A model generated the notes under the pieces. That model had not been told where the DNA came from, did no database searches, and saw only the letters and a list, made by a program, of their open reading frames with translations. 64,000 nucleotides of DNA from Actibacterium mucosum KCTC 23349 (GTDB lineage: Bacteria; Pseudomonadota; Alphaproteobacteria; Rhodobacterales; Rhodobacteraceae). Position numbers and translations under genes: made by a program. This document shows, one piece after another, positions 55,618 through 63,248 of the stretch (positions are counted from its first letter, which is position 1; each line of letters starts with the position of its first letter). Location: NCBI RefSeq assembly GCF_000647975.1, contig NZ_JFKE01000007.1, forward strand, positions 120,959 to 184,958. Reading direction: 5' to 3'.

Positions 55618-55881
55618 TCAGATCAAGAAACCATGCAGGCCACTTGCGGTTGTGCCGGTCGAAAGAACACGCATGACACCAACCGGCAGGATCGAAAAAT
55701 CTCCAATGGACACACTGCGTGTCTCGCCTGCAACCGTCACGAAGGAAACGGTTCCACCCGTTTCAACGAACAGCGCAACCGCAACGGTCGACAGATCCGT
55801 GTTGTCGTCCGGCGTGATTGGCAGCAGATCACGGGCAGGGCCGGAGAGCGGGGCCGCGCGGCCTTCGAATGGGTTGATCAT
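55618..55881 (-). CDS. Spike base protein, Rcc01079 family (GhsA-like)
   Basis: An 87-residue protein that I recognise as the spike-base family named after R. capsulatus Rcc01079: DLLPITPDDNTDLSTVAVALFV, then GGTVSFVTVAGETRSVSIGDF and LPVGVMRVLSTGTTASGLHGFL. In R. capsulatus this family (GhsA) and the adjoining GhsB form head spikes of the gene transfer agent that bind the recipient's capsule. AGGAGAAG precedes the ATG. It lies 88 bp upstream of the ghsB-like gene on the same strand, and both are inverted relative to the surrounding capsule genes. Members also occur in phages, so a prophage remnant is an alternative. Confidence 0.8.
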   Translation of the reverse strand: MINPFEGRAAPLSGPARDLLPITPDDNTDLSTVAVALFVETGGTVSFVTVAGETRSVSIGDFSILPVGVMRVLSTGTTASGLHGFLI

Positions 55882-56212
55882 GTGTTCTTCTCCTGAAGCA
55901 TAAAGTCACTTGGCGCGTGGCCAATGACCGCAAAATGCCGTTCGAGAACTTTACAATCGGCTACCGCAGCGCACGCTGCCTGTTGGCCCGACAAAACCGG
56001 TTTCCCGGCACGTCTTGGTATTCGCGATTGTTGGAATGTACCGCACGTTTGCCGCGCGATATCACCCAGCTGAAAACCGTCAGTTTTATGGATTAGGAGG
56101 GTGCGTGATGACTAATAATTGCCCGACTTCTTACTGTGGGCACAGTTCGCGGGCAGGGGGCCAAGCTAGGCCTTGATTAAAGAAATACCGACCACTAGAG
56201 AGGGGGCAAAAC
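55882..56212. other. Divergent intergenic region between spike and flippase genes
   Basis: 331 bp. Contains a palindrome CTGTGGGCACAG near 56143-56154 and a short ORF with a strong ribosome site (56108-56176, listed separately). No TTAA-N7-TTAA CtrA site was seen. It must contain promoters for both directions. Confidence 0.45.
56108..56176 (+). CDS. Candidate 22-residue short ORF upstream of the flippase gene
   Basis: A 22-codon frame starting MTNNCPTSYCGHSS and ending with TGA. AGGAGGG lies seven bases before the ATG, one of the best ribosome sites in the window, and it ends about 36 bp before the TTG start of the flippase gene. It contains two Cys and no hydrophobic segment. It might be a leader peptide, a short regulatory ORF or an accident. 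Confidence 0.35.
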   Translation: MTNNCPTSYCGHSSRAGGQARP

Positions 56213-57556
56213 TTGCAACCACCAACCCCTAATTCTCAAGGCAAGCGGGTCATGAAGTCAGCCATTTTGCGCAGTTCTGGCGGGAGCATGTTCGTCAAAA
56301 TTTCCCAAGCGGGGCTTGGACTTATTGTGGCAATCGTTTTGACGCGATTGTTCGGCGCAGAGGTCTTCGGGATCTACGCCTACGCCATCGCTACAGCGAC
56401 GTTGATTGCAGTGTTCACGCGGTTTGGATTCCACGTGTATGTCATCTACGCGATCAACAAATTGCTGGCAGACAAGAAGAATGATGAAGTTGGAACCGTC
56501 TTGCTTACAGCCTGGGGAACGGTTCTGGGCCTTTCGGTTGTGGCAGGGGTGGTTTTGTTCGCGCTGGCATCTGTCTGGAGCGACTGGACCATGTCCGAGG
56601 CTTTGATGCTGGCGGCCCCTCTCATCGCGGCGGTGGCATTGATGCAAGTGTCAGCAGGCGCGCTCGAGGCCTTCGGCCACGTGGTTCTGGGGGTGAGTTT
56701 GGAGGGTGTTGGCAAACCTGTGTTGCTGTTGGTGTTTGTCGGCACTGCTTTGTTGGTCAAAGGGCAAGATGCGATCACATATCACGACTTGATCGCCTAC
56801 TACATTCTGTCCGACCTGTTGCTGTTTCTGTTTGCCTTTGTGCTAATCAGGAAATGGGTCCGGCGCGATCTGGGCGGGTTTCGGTTCAACCGCCAAAACT
56901 TGAAACCCACGATCCTTGAGGCGCGGCCGTTTCTGATGGCCAACGCAATGATCCAGCTTTATCAGCAGTCAGGCATTATCGCGGTGGGAATATTCTTCGC
57001 CCCCGCACAGGTCGCCTTTTTCCGTGTGGCAACCCAAACCGCGTCGCTGATCCCATTCGGGTTGCAGGCGTTGCAATCCGTCATGCGCCCACGGATCGCT
57101 CGTCTTTATCGGGAAAACAAGACGACCGAACTGCAAAAGGAAGTGACGTGGAGCATCCGCCTTCTGGTGGTCATTCAGAGCCCGGTGATGGCCGTCGCAC
57201 TCTTTTACCCGGAAATCCTGGCGCACCTTTTCGGACCCGAGTTCATTGAGGCGACCACGTTGGTTGTCATCCTGGCCATCGGGCAAAGCTATAGCATTCT
57301 GAGCGGTCTGAATGGCGCGGTCTTGAACATGTCTGGGTTCGCCAATGTCAACGCAACTGTTTCTGCGACGGCCTTTGCTTTTGTCGTGGCGTTGATGTGG
57401 CCCTTTATCACGTTGTTTGGCGTCGCAGGTGCTGCGGCAGCCGTCTGTGTAAGCCGTATTTATTGGAACACTGCCTTGGTATTTGGCGCCGCGCGATACA
57501 GCGGTGTGCACACCTCCATTTTTGGAAAGCTGCCAATCAGTCAGCGCAGTCAATAG
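56213..57556 (+). CDS. Wzx-type polysaccharide flippase (oligosaccharide flippase family)
   Basis: A 447-residue protein with 12-14 membrane segments of the MOP (multidrug/oligosaccharidyl-lipid/polysaccharide) superfamily, which flips lipid-linked repeat units to the periplasm. Segments such as MFVKISQAGLGLIVAIVLTRLFGAEVFGIYAYAIA and the last, GVAGAAAAVCVSRIYWNTALVFGAA, are typical. The start is TTG 56213, supported by GAGAGGGGG; ATG 56252 (MKSAILRSS) is an alternative. Together with the polymerase at 60.6-61.9 kb it indicates Wzx/Wzy-dependent assembly. Confidence 0.87.
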   Translation: MQPPTPNSQGKRVMKSAILRSSGGSMFVKISQAGLGLIVAIVLTRLFGAEVFGIYAYAIATATLIAVFTRFGFHVYVIYAINKLLADKKNDEVGTVLLTAWGTVLGLSVVAGVVLFALASVWSDWTMSEALMLAAPLIAAVALMQVSAGALEAFGHVVLGVSLEGVGKPVLLLVFVGTALLVKGQDAITYHDLIAYYILSDLLLFLFAFVLIRKWVRRDLGGFRFNRQNLKPTILEARPFLMANAMIQLYQQSGIIAVGIFFAPAQVAFFRVATQTASLIPFGLQALQSVMRPRIARLYRENKTTELQKEVTWSIRLLVVIQSPVMAVALFYPEILAHLFGPEFIEATTLVVILAIGQSYSILSGLNGAVLNMSGFANVNATVSATAFAFVVALMWPFITLFGVAGAAAAVCVSRIYWNTALVFGAARYSGVHTSIFGKLPISQRSQ

Positions 57557-57567
57557 GAGATTGCCTT

Positions 57568-58413
57568 ATGAATTTCCGGGACCACCCCGCCTTCTTGATG
57601 ATCGGCTCGATGAAGTCAGGAACGACGTCCGTTTTTCTGGACATGGTACAGCACCCAGAGATCTATGCGCCTTCGATCAAAGAGCCTGCCGACCTTTGTT
57701 CCGACGATGTTTTGTCTGAGAAGGGGCGCAATTCATACGCAAAGGTTTTTGGCGGCGCCAAAGCCGGCCAGTGGATTGGCGAGGCTTCGCCGCATTACAC
57801 ACGGCATCCGCATTATAAAGACGTTCCTCGCCGCGCGTTGGAGGTGTTCGGGCCCGATCTTAAACTGATCTTCATTGGCCGCGACCCGGTTGAGCGGATG
57901 CGCAGCCATTTCAGACATGAAGTTCAAAACGGGACCGTGACGACCTCCATGTTGGACGAGATCCAGAAGAACCCGGTTCTGAAGGACGTGTCTCGCTATG
58001 ACATGCAGCTTGCCCAGTGGTTGGAAGTTTTTCCACGCGAGCAGCTCTTGGTCTTGGATATGAAAGACTACATCGAAGACCCCAAAGCGGTTGTTCACCG
58101 TGTCTGGGCCTTTTTGGGTCTTGAACCCGTGGAAATGGACTTGGGCATTGTTGCGAACCAATCCGCGGGCAAGCGCGCGCCACGCGGGATTGTCAGAAAA
58201 GTTAAGCGTTCCAGGTTCTATGGGCTGTATATCAAGCCACTTCTGTCGCCTGAGATGCGGACGCGTATCCGACATTTGTTGGTACCCGCCCGGGCCACCA
58301 AGTTCGACGACCAGCTACCGGATGCATTGGTTAAAGAACTGGCTTCGGAATTGGACAGCGACACCAAGCAATTTAGAAGCTGGGTGGTGGAAGACCGTGG
58401 TGAAGCGGTCTGA
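57568..58413 (+). CDS. Sulfotransferase
   Basis: A 281-residue PAPS-dependent sulfotransferase-family protein. The 5'-phosphosulfate loop is MIGSMKSGTTSVFLDM (K16-SGTT); the 3'-phosphate-binding segment is IFIGRDPVERMRSHFRHE; a conserved HRVWAFLGLEP follows near the end. It would transfer sulfate to the sugar units made by this cluster; the acceptor is unknown. It starts 11 bp downstream of the flippase with AATAGGAGATTGCCTT before the ATG. Members of the family also act on lipids or proteins. Confidence 0.87.
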   Translation: MNFRDHPAFLMIGSMKSGTTSVFLDMVQHPEIYAPSIKEPADLCSDDVLSEKGRNSYAKVFGGAKAGQWIGEASPHYTRHPHYKDVPRRALEVFGPDLKLIFIGRDPVERMRSHFRHEVQNGTVTTSMLDEIQKNPVLKDVSRYDMQLAQWLEVFPREQLLVLDMKDYIEDPKAVVHRVWAFLGLEPVEMDLGIVANQSAGKRAPRGIVRKVKRSRFYGLYIKPLLSPEMRTRIRHLLVPARATKFDDQLPDALVKELASELDSDTKQFRSWVVEDRGEAV

Positions 58414-58703
58414 TTGTTCAAGCTTGCCAACCTCTGCCGGCCTGATCGCGCATGGCGTTCTTGTGGTCAACAAGGTGTCGGGAACCAATTTACTCGCCGA
58501 TTTGGCCTGGCCGAATTTGCGCTGTCTTCCAGTGCTTTCAACTGCGAAACGGTGACAAATTCGGCAGGTTCACCATCCGTGCGGGGATTGTGCAACATTC
58601 CTGTTTCCGCGGCATTCCAATCCCCGTTCTGCCTTGCAATTTTTGGTGAACTACAGTGGATGTGATACCAATTGTATCGCCTGACTCTCGAGGCTTTTGT
58701 CCA
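58414..58703. other. Gap between the two sulfotransferase genes
   Basis: 290 bp. Short frames are present in several phases, none resembling a family. The end of this stretch probably carries a promoter or a degenerate remnant, but I cannot support a gene. Confidence 0.4.
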
Positions 58704-59705
58704 ATGAAACTTAATAATCCCACAGTTCTTGTCGGCCTTCCGCGCAGTGGCTCAACTCTTTTGACGCGGGTATTGAACGAATGTCCTGACCACTATTTAC
58801 TGAACGACCTTTACGTCCTTCAAGATGTTGACAGCACCGAGTCCTGGGAAGGGTTTTCTCAGTACGAAGACGCCGTCGCGATCAAGAAACTGTTGTCGGA
58901 TATGGTCCGGCACCGTTCGGCCGTCCATTCGCCCAAGGGCATCGCGAACAGCGCGGAAATGACACCCGAGCAGTTGCAGACGGCCGAAAGCAAGATGGCC
59001 GATTTGTGGCCTGCGGATGGTACAGGCGATCCAGCAGAGCAGAAGTGGAACGACGTTGTTGAATCTGTAATTTCCACTGCTGCGCAGACCGTTGGTAAAA
59101 GCGCGTGGGGATGGAACACGCCACAAGACTACCATCACGCCGAGAAAATTATCCAAGCTTGGCCCAACGCTCGTTTTGTCTTTATGCTTCGCGATCCTCG
59201 TACGATGCTCAAGTCGTACAAGTTCTATCCAAAGCGCCCTGCCGCAGATCGCTATCATCCGCTTGCCCAATCGATGGCTTGGCGCAACGCTGCAAGGGCT
59301 TTTCTTAAACTCGAGGCGAAATACCCAGAACACTTCATGCTGGTGCGGTACGAGGATATTGTTGCAGAAACCCGTCGGGAAATTGAGCGTTTGAACGCCT
59401 TTCTGCCCGCATCAATTCCCGAAGACCTGAACCTTGAAAGCCTTGGTAACAACAGCTCTTACGCCCGCAAGGACCAGGCCCCTGTAAAGCGTGAACTGAC
59501 ACCATTGGAACTGTGGATTAGCGACCGCATCCTGTACCGGGAACGAGTGAAACTCGGGTTTGAGGCGGCCAAGAACCCCTTTTCTCTTTCGGGAGTCTTC
59601 AACTTGCTGAAAACCACATGGCGGTTTTCCAAGCACTACGGCAAGCTCGTTATGTTCGACGCCAATATCCGTCGACGCGTCGGCCACCTGCTGAAGGCCA
59701 GCTAA
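58704..59705 (+). CDS. Second sulfotransferase-family protein
   Basis: A 333-residue protein with the phosphosulfate loop VLVGLPRSGSTLLTRVL (R14-SGST) and the later RDPRTMLKSYKFYPKR and VRYEDIV of the sulfotransferase family. It is quite different from the previous gene: different loop class (RSGST against KSGTT) and insertion MTPEQLQTAESKMADLWPADG. It may modify another position or target. The ATG at 58704 starts the usual short N-terminus; GAGG is 9 bp upstream. Two hairpins follow. Confidence 0.85.
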   Translation: MKLNNPTVLVGLPRSGSTLLTRVLNECPDHYLLNDLYVLQDVDSTESWEGFSQYEDAVAIKKLLSDMVRHRSAVHSPKGIANSAEMTPEQLQTAESKMADLWPADGTGDPAEQKWNDVVESVISTAAQTVGKSAWGWNTPQDYHHAEKIIQAWPNARFVFMLRDPRTMLKSYKFYPKRPAADRYHPLAQSMAWRNAARAFLKLEAKYPEHFMLVRYEDIVAETRREIERLNAFLPASIPEDLNLESLGNNSSYARKDQAPVKRELTPLELWISDRILYRERVKLGFEAAKNPFSLSGVFNLLKTTWRFSKHYGKLVMFDANIRRRVGHLLKAS

Positions 59706-59712
59706 GCACGAG

Positions 59713-59733
59713 GCAACGGTAAAACCGTTGCCG
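59713..59733. terminator. Hairpin after the second sulfotransferase gene
   Basis: Perfect 9-bp inverted repeat GGCAACGGT-AAA-ACCGTTGCC directly after the stop codon region, GC-poor T-run. First of two tandem hairpins at the convergent junction. Confidence 0.65.
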
Positions 59734-59756
59734 CATTGCCAAAACCTTGTTCAAAG

Positions 59757-59784
59757 CGGCCTAGCAAGTTTTGTTGCTAGGCCG
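59757..59784. terminator. Second hairpin at the convergent junction
   Basis: An 11-bp perfect inverted repeat CGGCCTAGCAA/TTGCTAGGCCG with a 6-base GTTTTG loop, 28 bp before the end of the minus-strand glycosyltransferase gene. With the hairpin at 59713 it forms a paired terminator between converging genes. Confidence 0.7.
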
Positions 59785-59812
59785 ATACCACCTTCGCTGG
59801 CCTTGAGCGGCC

Positions 59813-60670
59813 TCAAGCGCGTGAAAAGCGGCGCGATATCTTTCGGGAAATATAGCTCCCAAAATATTCTCTCAGGGGCACATCTTCCAAACGTGGTGCG
59901 CGCTTCAGATAGTCGCCGAAATACCCTGCAAGATAGTCATAGCCATCGCCGAAACGCCCGTAGCCGACGAATTTGGCAAAACGCAGCATTGCATAGGCAG
60001 GTGTATTCCCCCGGAAATAGGCCGATGCACCATAGTACCGTTGCTTGGATCGTGTCCCGACTTCCCGAGCTCGAAAAAGAGTACCGTCGATCACCTTGGC
60101 TTCCCAACCGTCGATTTCAGCACGCGCAAGCGACAGCGTGTCGGCGGAGGGGCCGATTGTATAGCCGGACTGCAGCATGCATTGACCACGCCACATACGG
60201 CAACTGCCCCGCACCCAGTCGGCCGCGTGGATTGACACTTTGTCACTGCCTTCATCAAGGCTTTTGCCGCTTGCGATGCCCAGCCTCGGGTTTGCGTCGA
60301 AGGCCGCACTCAAAGTGCTGTAATAGTTCGGGTCCGGAAAACTGTCCGCGTCGAGAATGCCAATCAGATCCTCAGCGCCAAGATCCGTGCGGGTTTTAAT
60401 CTCTTCGAAGCCGCGGTTCACGATGCGCGCATATTTTGCACCCAACGCATAGTCTCCGCTTTCGGTATCTTCGTTGAGCACCACAAGCTCACGTACGTTT
60501 TTGGGAACGGAACGATTGGCAAGGTCCTCTCGCGAGCCATCAGTTGACCCGTTTTCGACAATCACCCAGATATCGATCGGGTGATCTTGTGCCGCCACCG
60601 AGGCAAAAAGACGGTCAATGTTATCAATCTCGTTTCTGAGAGGGGTGGACAGGAAAACTCTACGTTTCAC
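59813..60670 (-). CDS. Family 2 glycosyltransferase
   Basis: A 285-residue GT-A fold glycosyltransferase. The start VFLSTPLRNEIDNIDRLFASV and VIVENGSTDGSREDLA are the GT2 nucleotide-binding marks, with the metal-binding D-x-D region GILDADSFPDPNYYS and a C-terminal substrate region. The donor sugar and linkage are unknown. The start is GTG 60670, preceded by AAAGGA at the correct distance; an upstream TTG is possible. It overlaps the polymerase gene by 11 bp and is co-transcribed with it on the minus strand. Confidence 0.88.
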   Translation of the reverse strand: MKRRVFLSTPLRNEIDNIDRLFASVAAQDHPIDIWVIVENGSTDGSREDLANRSVPKNVRELVVLNEDTESGDYALGAKYARIVNRGFEEIKTRTDLGAEDLIGILDADSFPDPNYYSTLSAAFDANPRLGIASGKSLDEGSDKVSIHAADWVRGSCRMWRGQCMLQSGYTIGPSADTLSLARAEIDGWEAKVIDGTLFRAREVGTRSKQRYYGASAYFRGNTPAYAMLRFAKFVGYGRFGDGYDYLAGYFGDYLKRAPRLEDVPLREYFGSYISRKISRRFSRA

Positions 60671-61868
60671 CGATTTGTCCTTTCGCAAATTTGTTCAACA
60701 TTGTCAGTGTTATAAGGATAGGAAAGATTACCGTGACAGAAGCCAGCGTATTGCCCGTAAGCATCGGACCAATAAGCACGACAGGACCGATGAACGTCGC
60801 ACCGATGCGCCACGACACATAAAGAAGGGTGGAAAAAATCACCGAGAACCCGATGACACCGTATTCAATGGTTGCTTTCACCAGATCGGAATGCGGGTCT
60901 TTCACCATGAAGAAATAGACTGCTTGGTCCTTTGTGCCGGCTGCTCCGCCTTCGCCAAACAAAATGGCGTAGGTTCCGCTTTCAAACAGTGTGTCAAGCA
61001 AGGCATACCAATAGGAAATTCTCCATGCAAAGGACGAACCTTGGTTGCCGAACGTATAAGAGCTCGCTTTGGCCAATGCGTGGGAGAAATCGGTGATAAG
61101 GATCTTTTCAAGGGCGAATTGCGCCTGGCTTGTGGTCGACAAGGCAAACAGAACCCCGAACAATACAAGCGTAAGCAGCATGCGTTTGGGGGTTGGCTTC
61201 AAACTGATCGGCAAAACAGCGACCCCCAGAACCGACACCAAAAGAGCACCGGAGCTGCGCGAAATTACGACCAGAAGACACGCAGCCAGAATGGTGGCGA
61301 ACCAGAGTTTACCCTGAGAAAATCCCCGAAGGCGCAGGTACAGCAGAGCAACGGCAATGATCGCCGACATATAGCCCAGATGGTTGGCGTGAGGCATCAG
61401 GGCACTGAAGCGATTGACCCCTGATGCGTCCGGACGTGAAAACAGCCCGGTTGCCTCGCTCACTGGAAAAAGAGCCAACGACAAAAACAAAATTGCTGCC
61501 AAGACAGACAAAAGCCGGTCCGCAGACAAGCGCGTGATGGCCGCCGCAAAAAGTGCAAAAGAGGCAAAGCGTACAACTTCCTCAACCTGTGGCACGACCG
61601 GAATGCTCGAAGGAAGGATAAGCCGGGCAAAAGCCACGCAAGCCACGATCCAGAACGCACCTGCCAAGCCGGAAATCTTGAGCGTACCGTTCCGTAACTC
61701 GCCAAGGTAGAACGCATAAGCCACGGCCGCAAACACGCCGGCAAAATTGTGTAGCATGGCGATGAACGCAACAAGGAACAGCCCCAGCGTGGGAACGTGG
61801 ATGCGGGTTCCTGAGGTGCGTCGATATTGCATCGACCGCTGGGGATATGTGCTGGGTGACACGGTCAT
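60660..61868 (-). CDS. O-antigen polymerase/ligase-like (Wzy) membrane protein
   Basis: A 402-residue polytopic membrane protein with about ten membrane segments and a large periplasmic loop. The pattern VKDPHSDLVKATIEYGVIGFSVIF is the usual Wzy/WaaL motif (H...D...L...YG). It would polymerise repeat units of the polysaccharide or ligate it to an acceptor. The ATG at 61868 is preceded by AGGA. The family is highly diverse, so polymerase against ligase cannot be decided, but a flippase and uronate genes nearby favour the polymerase. Confidence 0.82.
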   Translation of the reverse strand: MTVSPSTYPQRSMQYRRTSGTRIHVPTLGLFLVAFIAMLHNFAGVFAAVAYAFYLGELRNGTLKISGLAGAFWIVACVAFARLILPSSIPVVPQVEEVVRFASFALFAAAITRLSADRLLSVLAAILFLSLALFPVSEATGLFSRPDASGVNRFSALMPHANHLGYMSAIIAVALLYLRLRGFSQGKLWFATILAACLLVVISRSSGALLVSVLGVAVLPISLKPTPKRMLLTLVLFGVLFALSTTSQAQFALEKILITDFSHALAKASSYTFGNQGSSFAWRISYWYALLDTLFESGTYAILFGEGGAAGTKDQAVYFFMVKDPHSDLVKATIEYGVIGFSVIFSTLLYVSWRIGATFIGPVVLIGPMLTGNTLASVTVIFPILITLTMLNKFAKGQIGET

Positions 61869-61907
61869 ACATGTATCCTACAGCAAACGCCGGACTTTTG
61901 ATCCGAG

Positions 61908-62393
61908 TTAAACGCTGTATCGCCCTTCCCAAATTTCATTGCGCAAACTGGTCACGAGATTTTCCCGCGATTTCGACGCCGCGTTCTGCATCGGGTTCAA
62001 TTCCGTCGACTTCAAGACCGAGCGCAAATCATCCGCGCCCTCAACAATATAAACACCGTCGATTTTGCGAACCTGCGAAACTGTCGCCAACTGATGGTCA
62101 TTGCGGTGTTCGCCGTGTTTGGCCTGTCGCGCCATCAACACCAACGGCTTTTGCGCCTGGATACCAGACAGGATCGTCCCGATGCCTGCGTGACCAACAA
62201 TGACGCGGGCCTCTTCGAAGCGTTTGGAGAATTCGGTGGGTGTCAACAAAGCGTCCGCTTCAAAGTTCGCGGGTTTGTAGGTGCCGTGCCCGATCTGTCC
62301 ATAAATGGTTTCGTTCAGATCCTTTGCCACGTCGTCAAGGGCCTGGACAAGGCGATCAAACGGAAGTTGCGTTCCGAGCGTGAGGAAAATCAT
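61908..62393 (-). CDS. PssE/Alg13-like glycosyltransferase subunit
   Basis: A 161-residue C-terminal-type GT-B half of the family 28 Alg13/PssE/EpsF kind. It begins MIFLTLGTQLPFDRLVQALDD, then the UDP-sugar donor site VIVGHAGIGTILSGI and KPLVLMARQAKHGEHRNDHQ (acid pair). It normally works with a membrane-anchored PssD/Alg14 partner, present as the upstream gene. The frame extends upstream in phase but is inside the partner gene. Its ATG overlaps the partner's stop (ATGA), so both are co-translated. Confidence 0.87.
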   Translation of the reverse strand: MIFLTLGTQLPFDRLVQALDDVAKDLNETIYGQIGHGTYKPANFEADALLTPTEFSKRFEEARVIVGHAGIGTILSGIQAQKPLVLMARQAKHGEHRNDHQLATVSQVRKIDGVYIVEGADDLRSVLKSTELNPMQNAASKSRENLVTSLRNEIWEGRYSV

Positions 62394-62848
62394 AATATGC
62401 TGCCCCGAAAGACGGGCGCGGACGTCCCGCCCAAATGTTCCCATTGCGTATAAACGACAGTGGCAACCTTCAACGCAAGGCGACCGCTCAACGACAATTG
62501 TTCCGAGTTCGCAACGCTGTCGACCCAAATGGTCTTGGCTCCAAAAACACGCCCCCACACCAAACACAGCAGACCAGGCGCTGCACCGGTAGAGATGATC
62601 ACGTCGGGTTTCACCCTGCGATACAGGCGGAAGGTTTCCCAGAGGCCTGCCAGCATCTTCAGCGGTTGGTTCTGATTGTAGTCCTTGATTGCGACAAACT
62701 GGCCAAGTTTGTGTCGTTTTCCCTGTTCGCCATCGGTGCAGGCGTACCAGGTGTCACTGCCTTCAAAGGCAGGAGACAACAACATAAGCTGCTCCCAGTG
62801 GCCACCGGTTGATGAAACAGCAAGAAGTGTTGGTTTATCGTTGGTCAT
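62390..62848 (-). CDS. PssD/Alg14-like glycosyltransferase membrane subunit
   Basis: A 152-residue protein of the Alg14/PssD/EpsE kind, which anchors the catalytic PssE partner to the membrane. It begins LLAVSSTGGHWEQLMLLSPAF, followed by DVIISTGAAPGLLCLVWGRVFGAKTIWVDSVAN, with the Alg14 signature GGH...STGAAP, and ends in VVYTQWEHLG. The ATG sits inside a tandem 10-bp repeat (62835-62864), and another ATG ten bases upstream opens only a seven-residue frame. No clear ribosome site is visible. The pair probably adds a hexose or uronic acid to the lipid-linked unit. Confidence 0.85.
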   Translation of the reverse strand: MTNDKPTLLAVSSTGGHWEQLMLLSPAFEGSDTWYACTDGEQGKRHKLGQFVAIKDYNQNQPLKMLAGLWETFRLYRRVKPDVIISTGAAPGLLCLVWGRVFGAKTIWVDSVANSEQLSLSGRLALKVATVVYTQWEHLGGTSAPVFRGSIL

Positions 62849-62864
62849 CGTTGGTCATCGTTGG
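62835..62864 (-). repeat. Three tandem 10-bp units at the pssD start codon
   Basis: In the minus-strand sense the units read CCAACGATGA, CCAACGATGA and CCAACGATAA. The second carries the ATG of the PssD-like gene (62846-62848). The first carries another ATG ten bases upstream, in a different frame (MTNDDQR, stop in the third unit). Confidence 0.85.
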
Positions 62865-63248
62865 AATATGCAGCAGCTAAAAATGGTGTCATCTGTCGCG
62901 CGGACATTAGAAAAAAATGCACATCAATGACAGCCCAAAAGGCGCTGCATGTTTCAATGTCGCACCTTTCAACCCACGGGGCAGGTCGATTCTCGTATTA
63001 CCCTGAATGCCCTGCATCCAGAAGGCGCGGCCTTTGCGGTAGTTGTTCGGTCAAGTAATTGAATTCAAACGCTTAAACGAAGCTTAGCAGTGGCGAAAAA
63101 TCCCGCTGAGCGTAAGGCGTTTTTCTGCCACACACCTGCGTAGAAAATTTGGGCGTTTTGAAATCTCGCACCTTTATCAGCGCACCTCAGTGGCCGAAGG
63201 GAATCACCGGTCGACGCAGTTGGGCCAACCCCGCCTGCGCGCTGCTGC
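62849..63248. other. Intergenic region between capsule genes and gnd
   Basis: 400 bp without a recognised gene. The 10-mer repeat extends to 62864. A long inverted repeat, GTGGCGAAAAA (63090-63100) with TTTTTC-T-GCCAC (63120-63131), could be a terminator for gnd. A copy of the tRNA-Leu 3' end, which would mark an island boundary, was sought and not seen. Confidence 0.5.
63090..63131 (-). terminator. Possible terminator downstream of gnd
   Basis: An 11-bp inverted repeat with one bulged base (GTGGCGAAAAA/TTTTTCTGCCAC), about 120 bp beyond the gnd stop on its strand. A/T-rich arms make it ambiguous. Confidence 0.4.

Noticed and set aside
55882..56212. CtrA site (TTAA-N7-TTAA) upstream of the spike genes
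   Set aside because: Only a single TTAA was seen in this interval; the pattern is absent.
62849..63248. Attachment-site repeat of the tRNA-Leu 3' end marking an island boundary
   Set aside because: No copy of the terminal tRNA bases was seen; only a ten-base TCGCACCTTT recurs (near 62960 and 63165), too short to mean anything.
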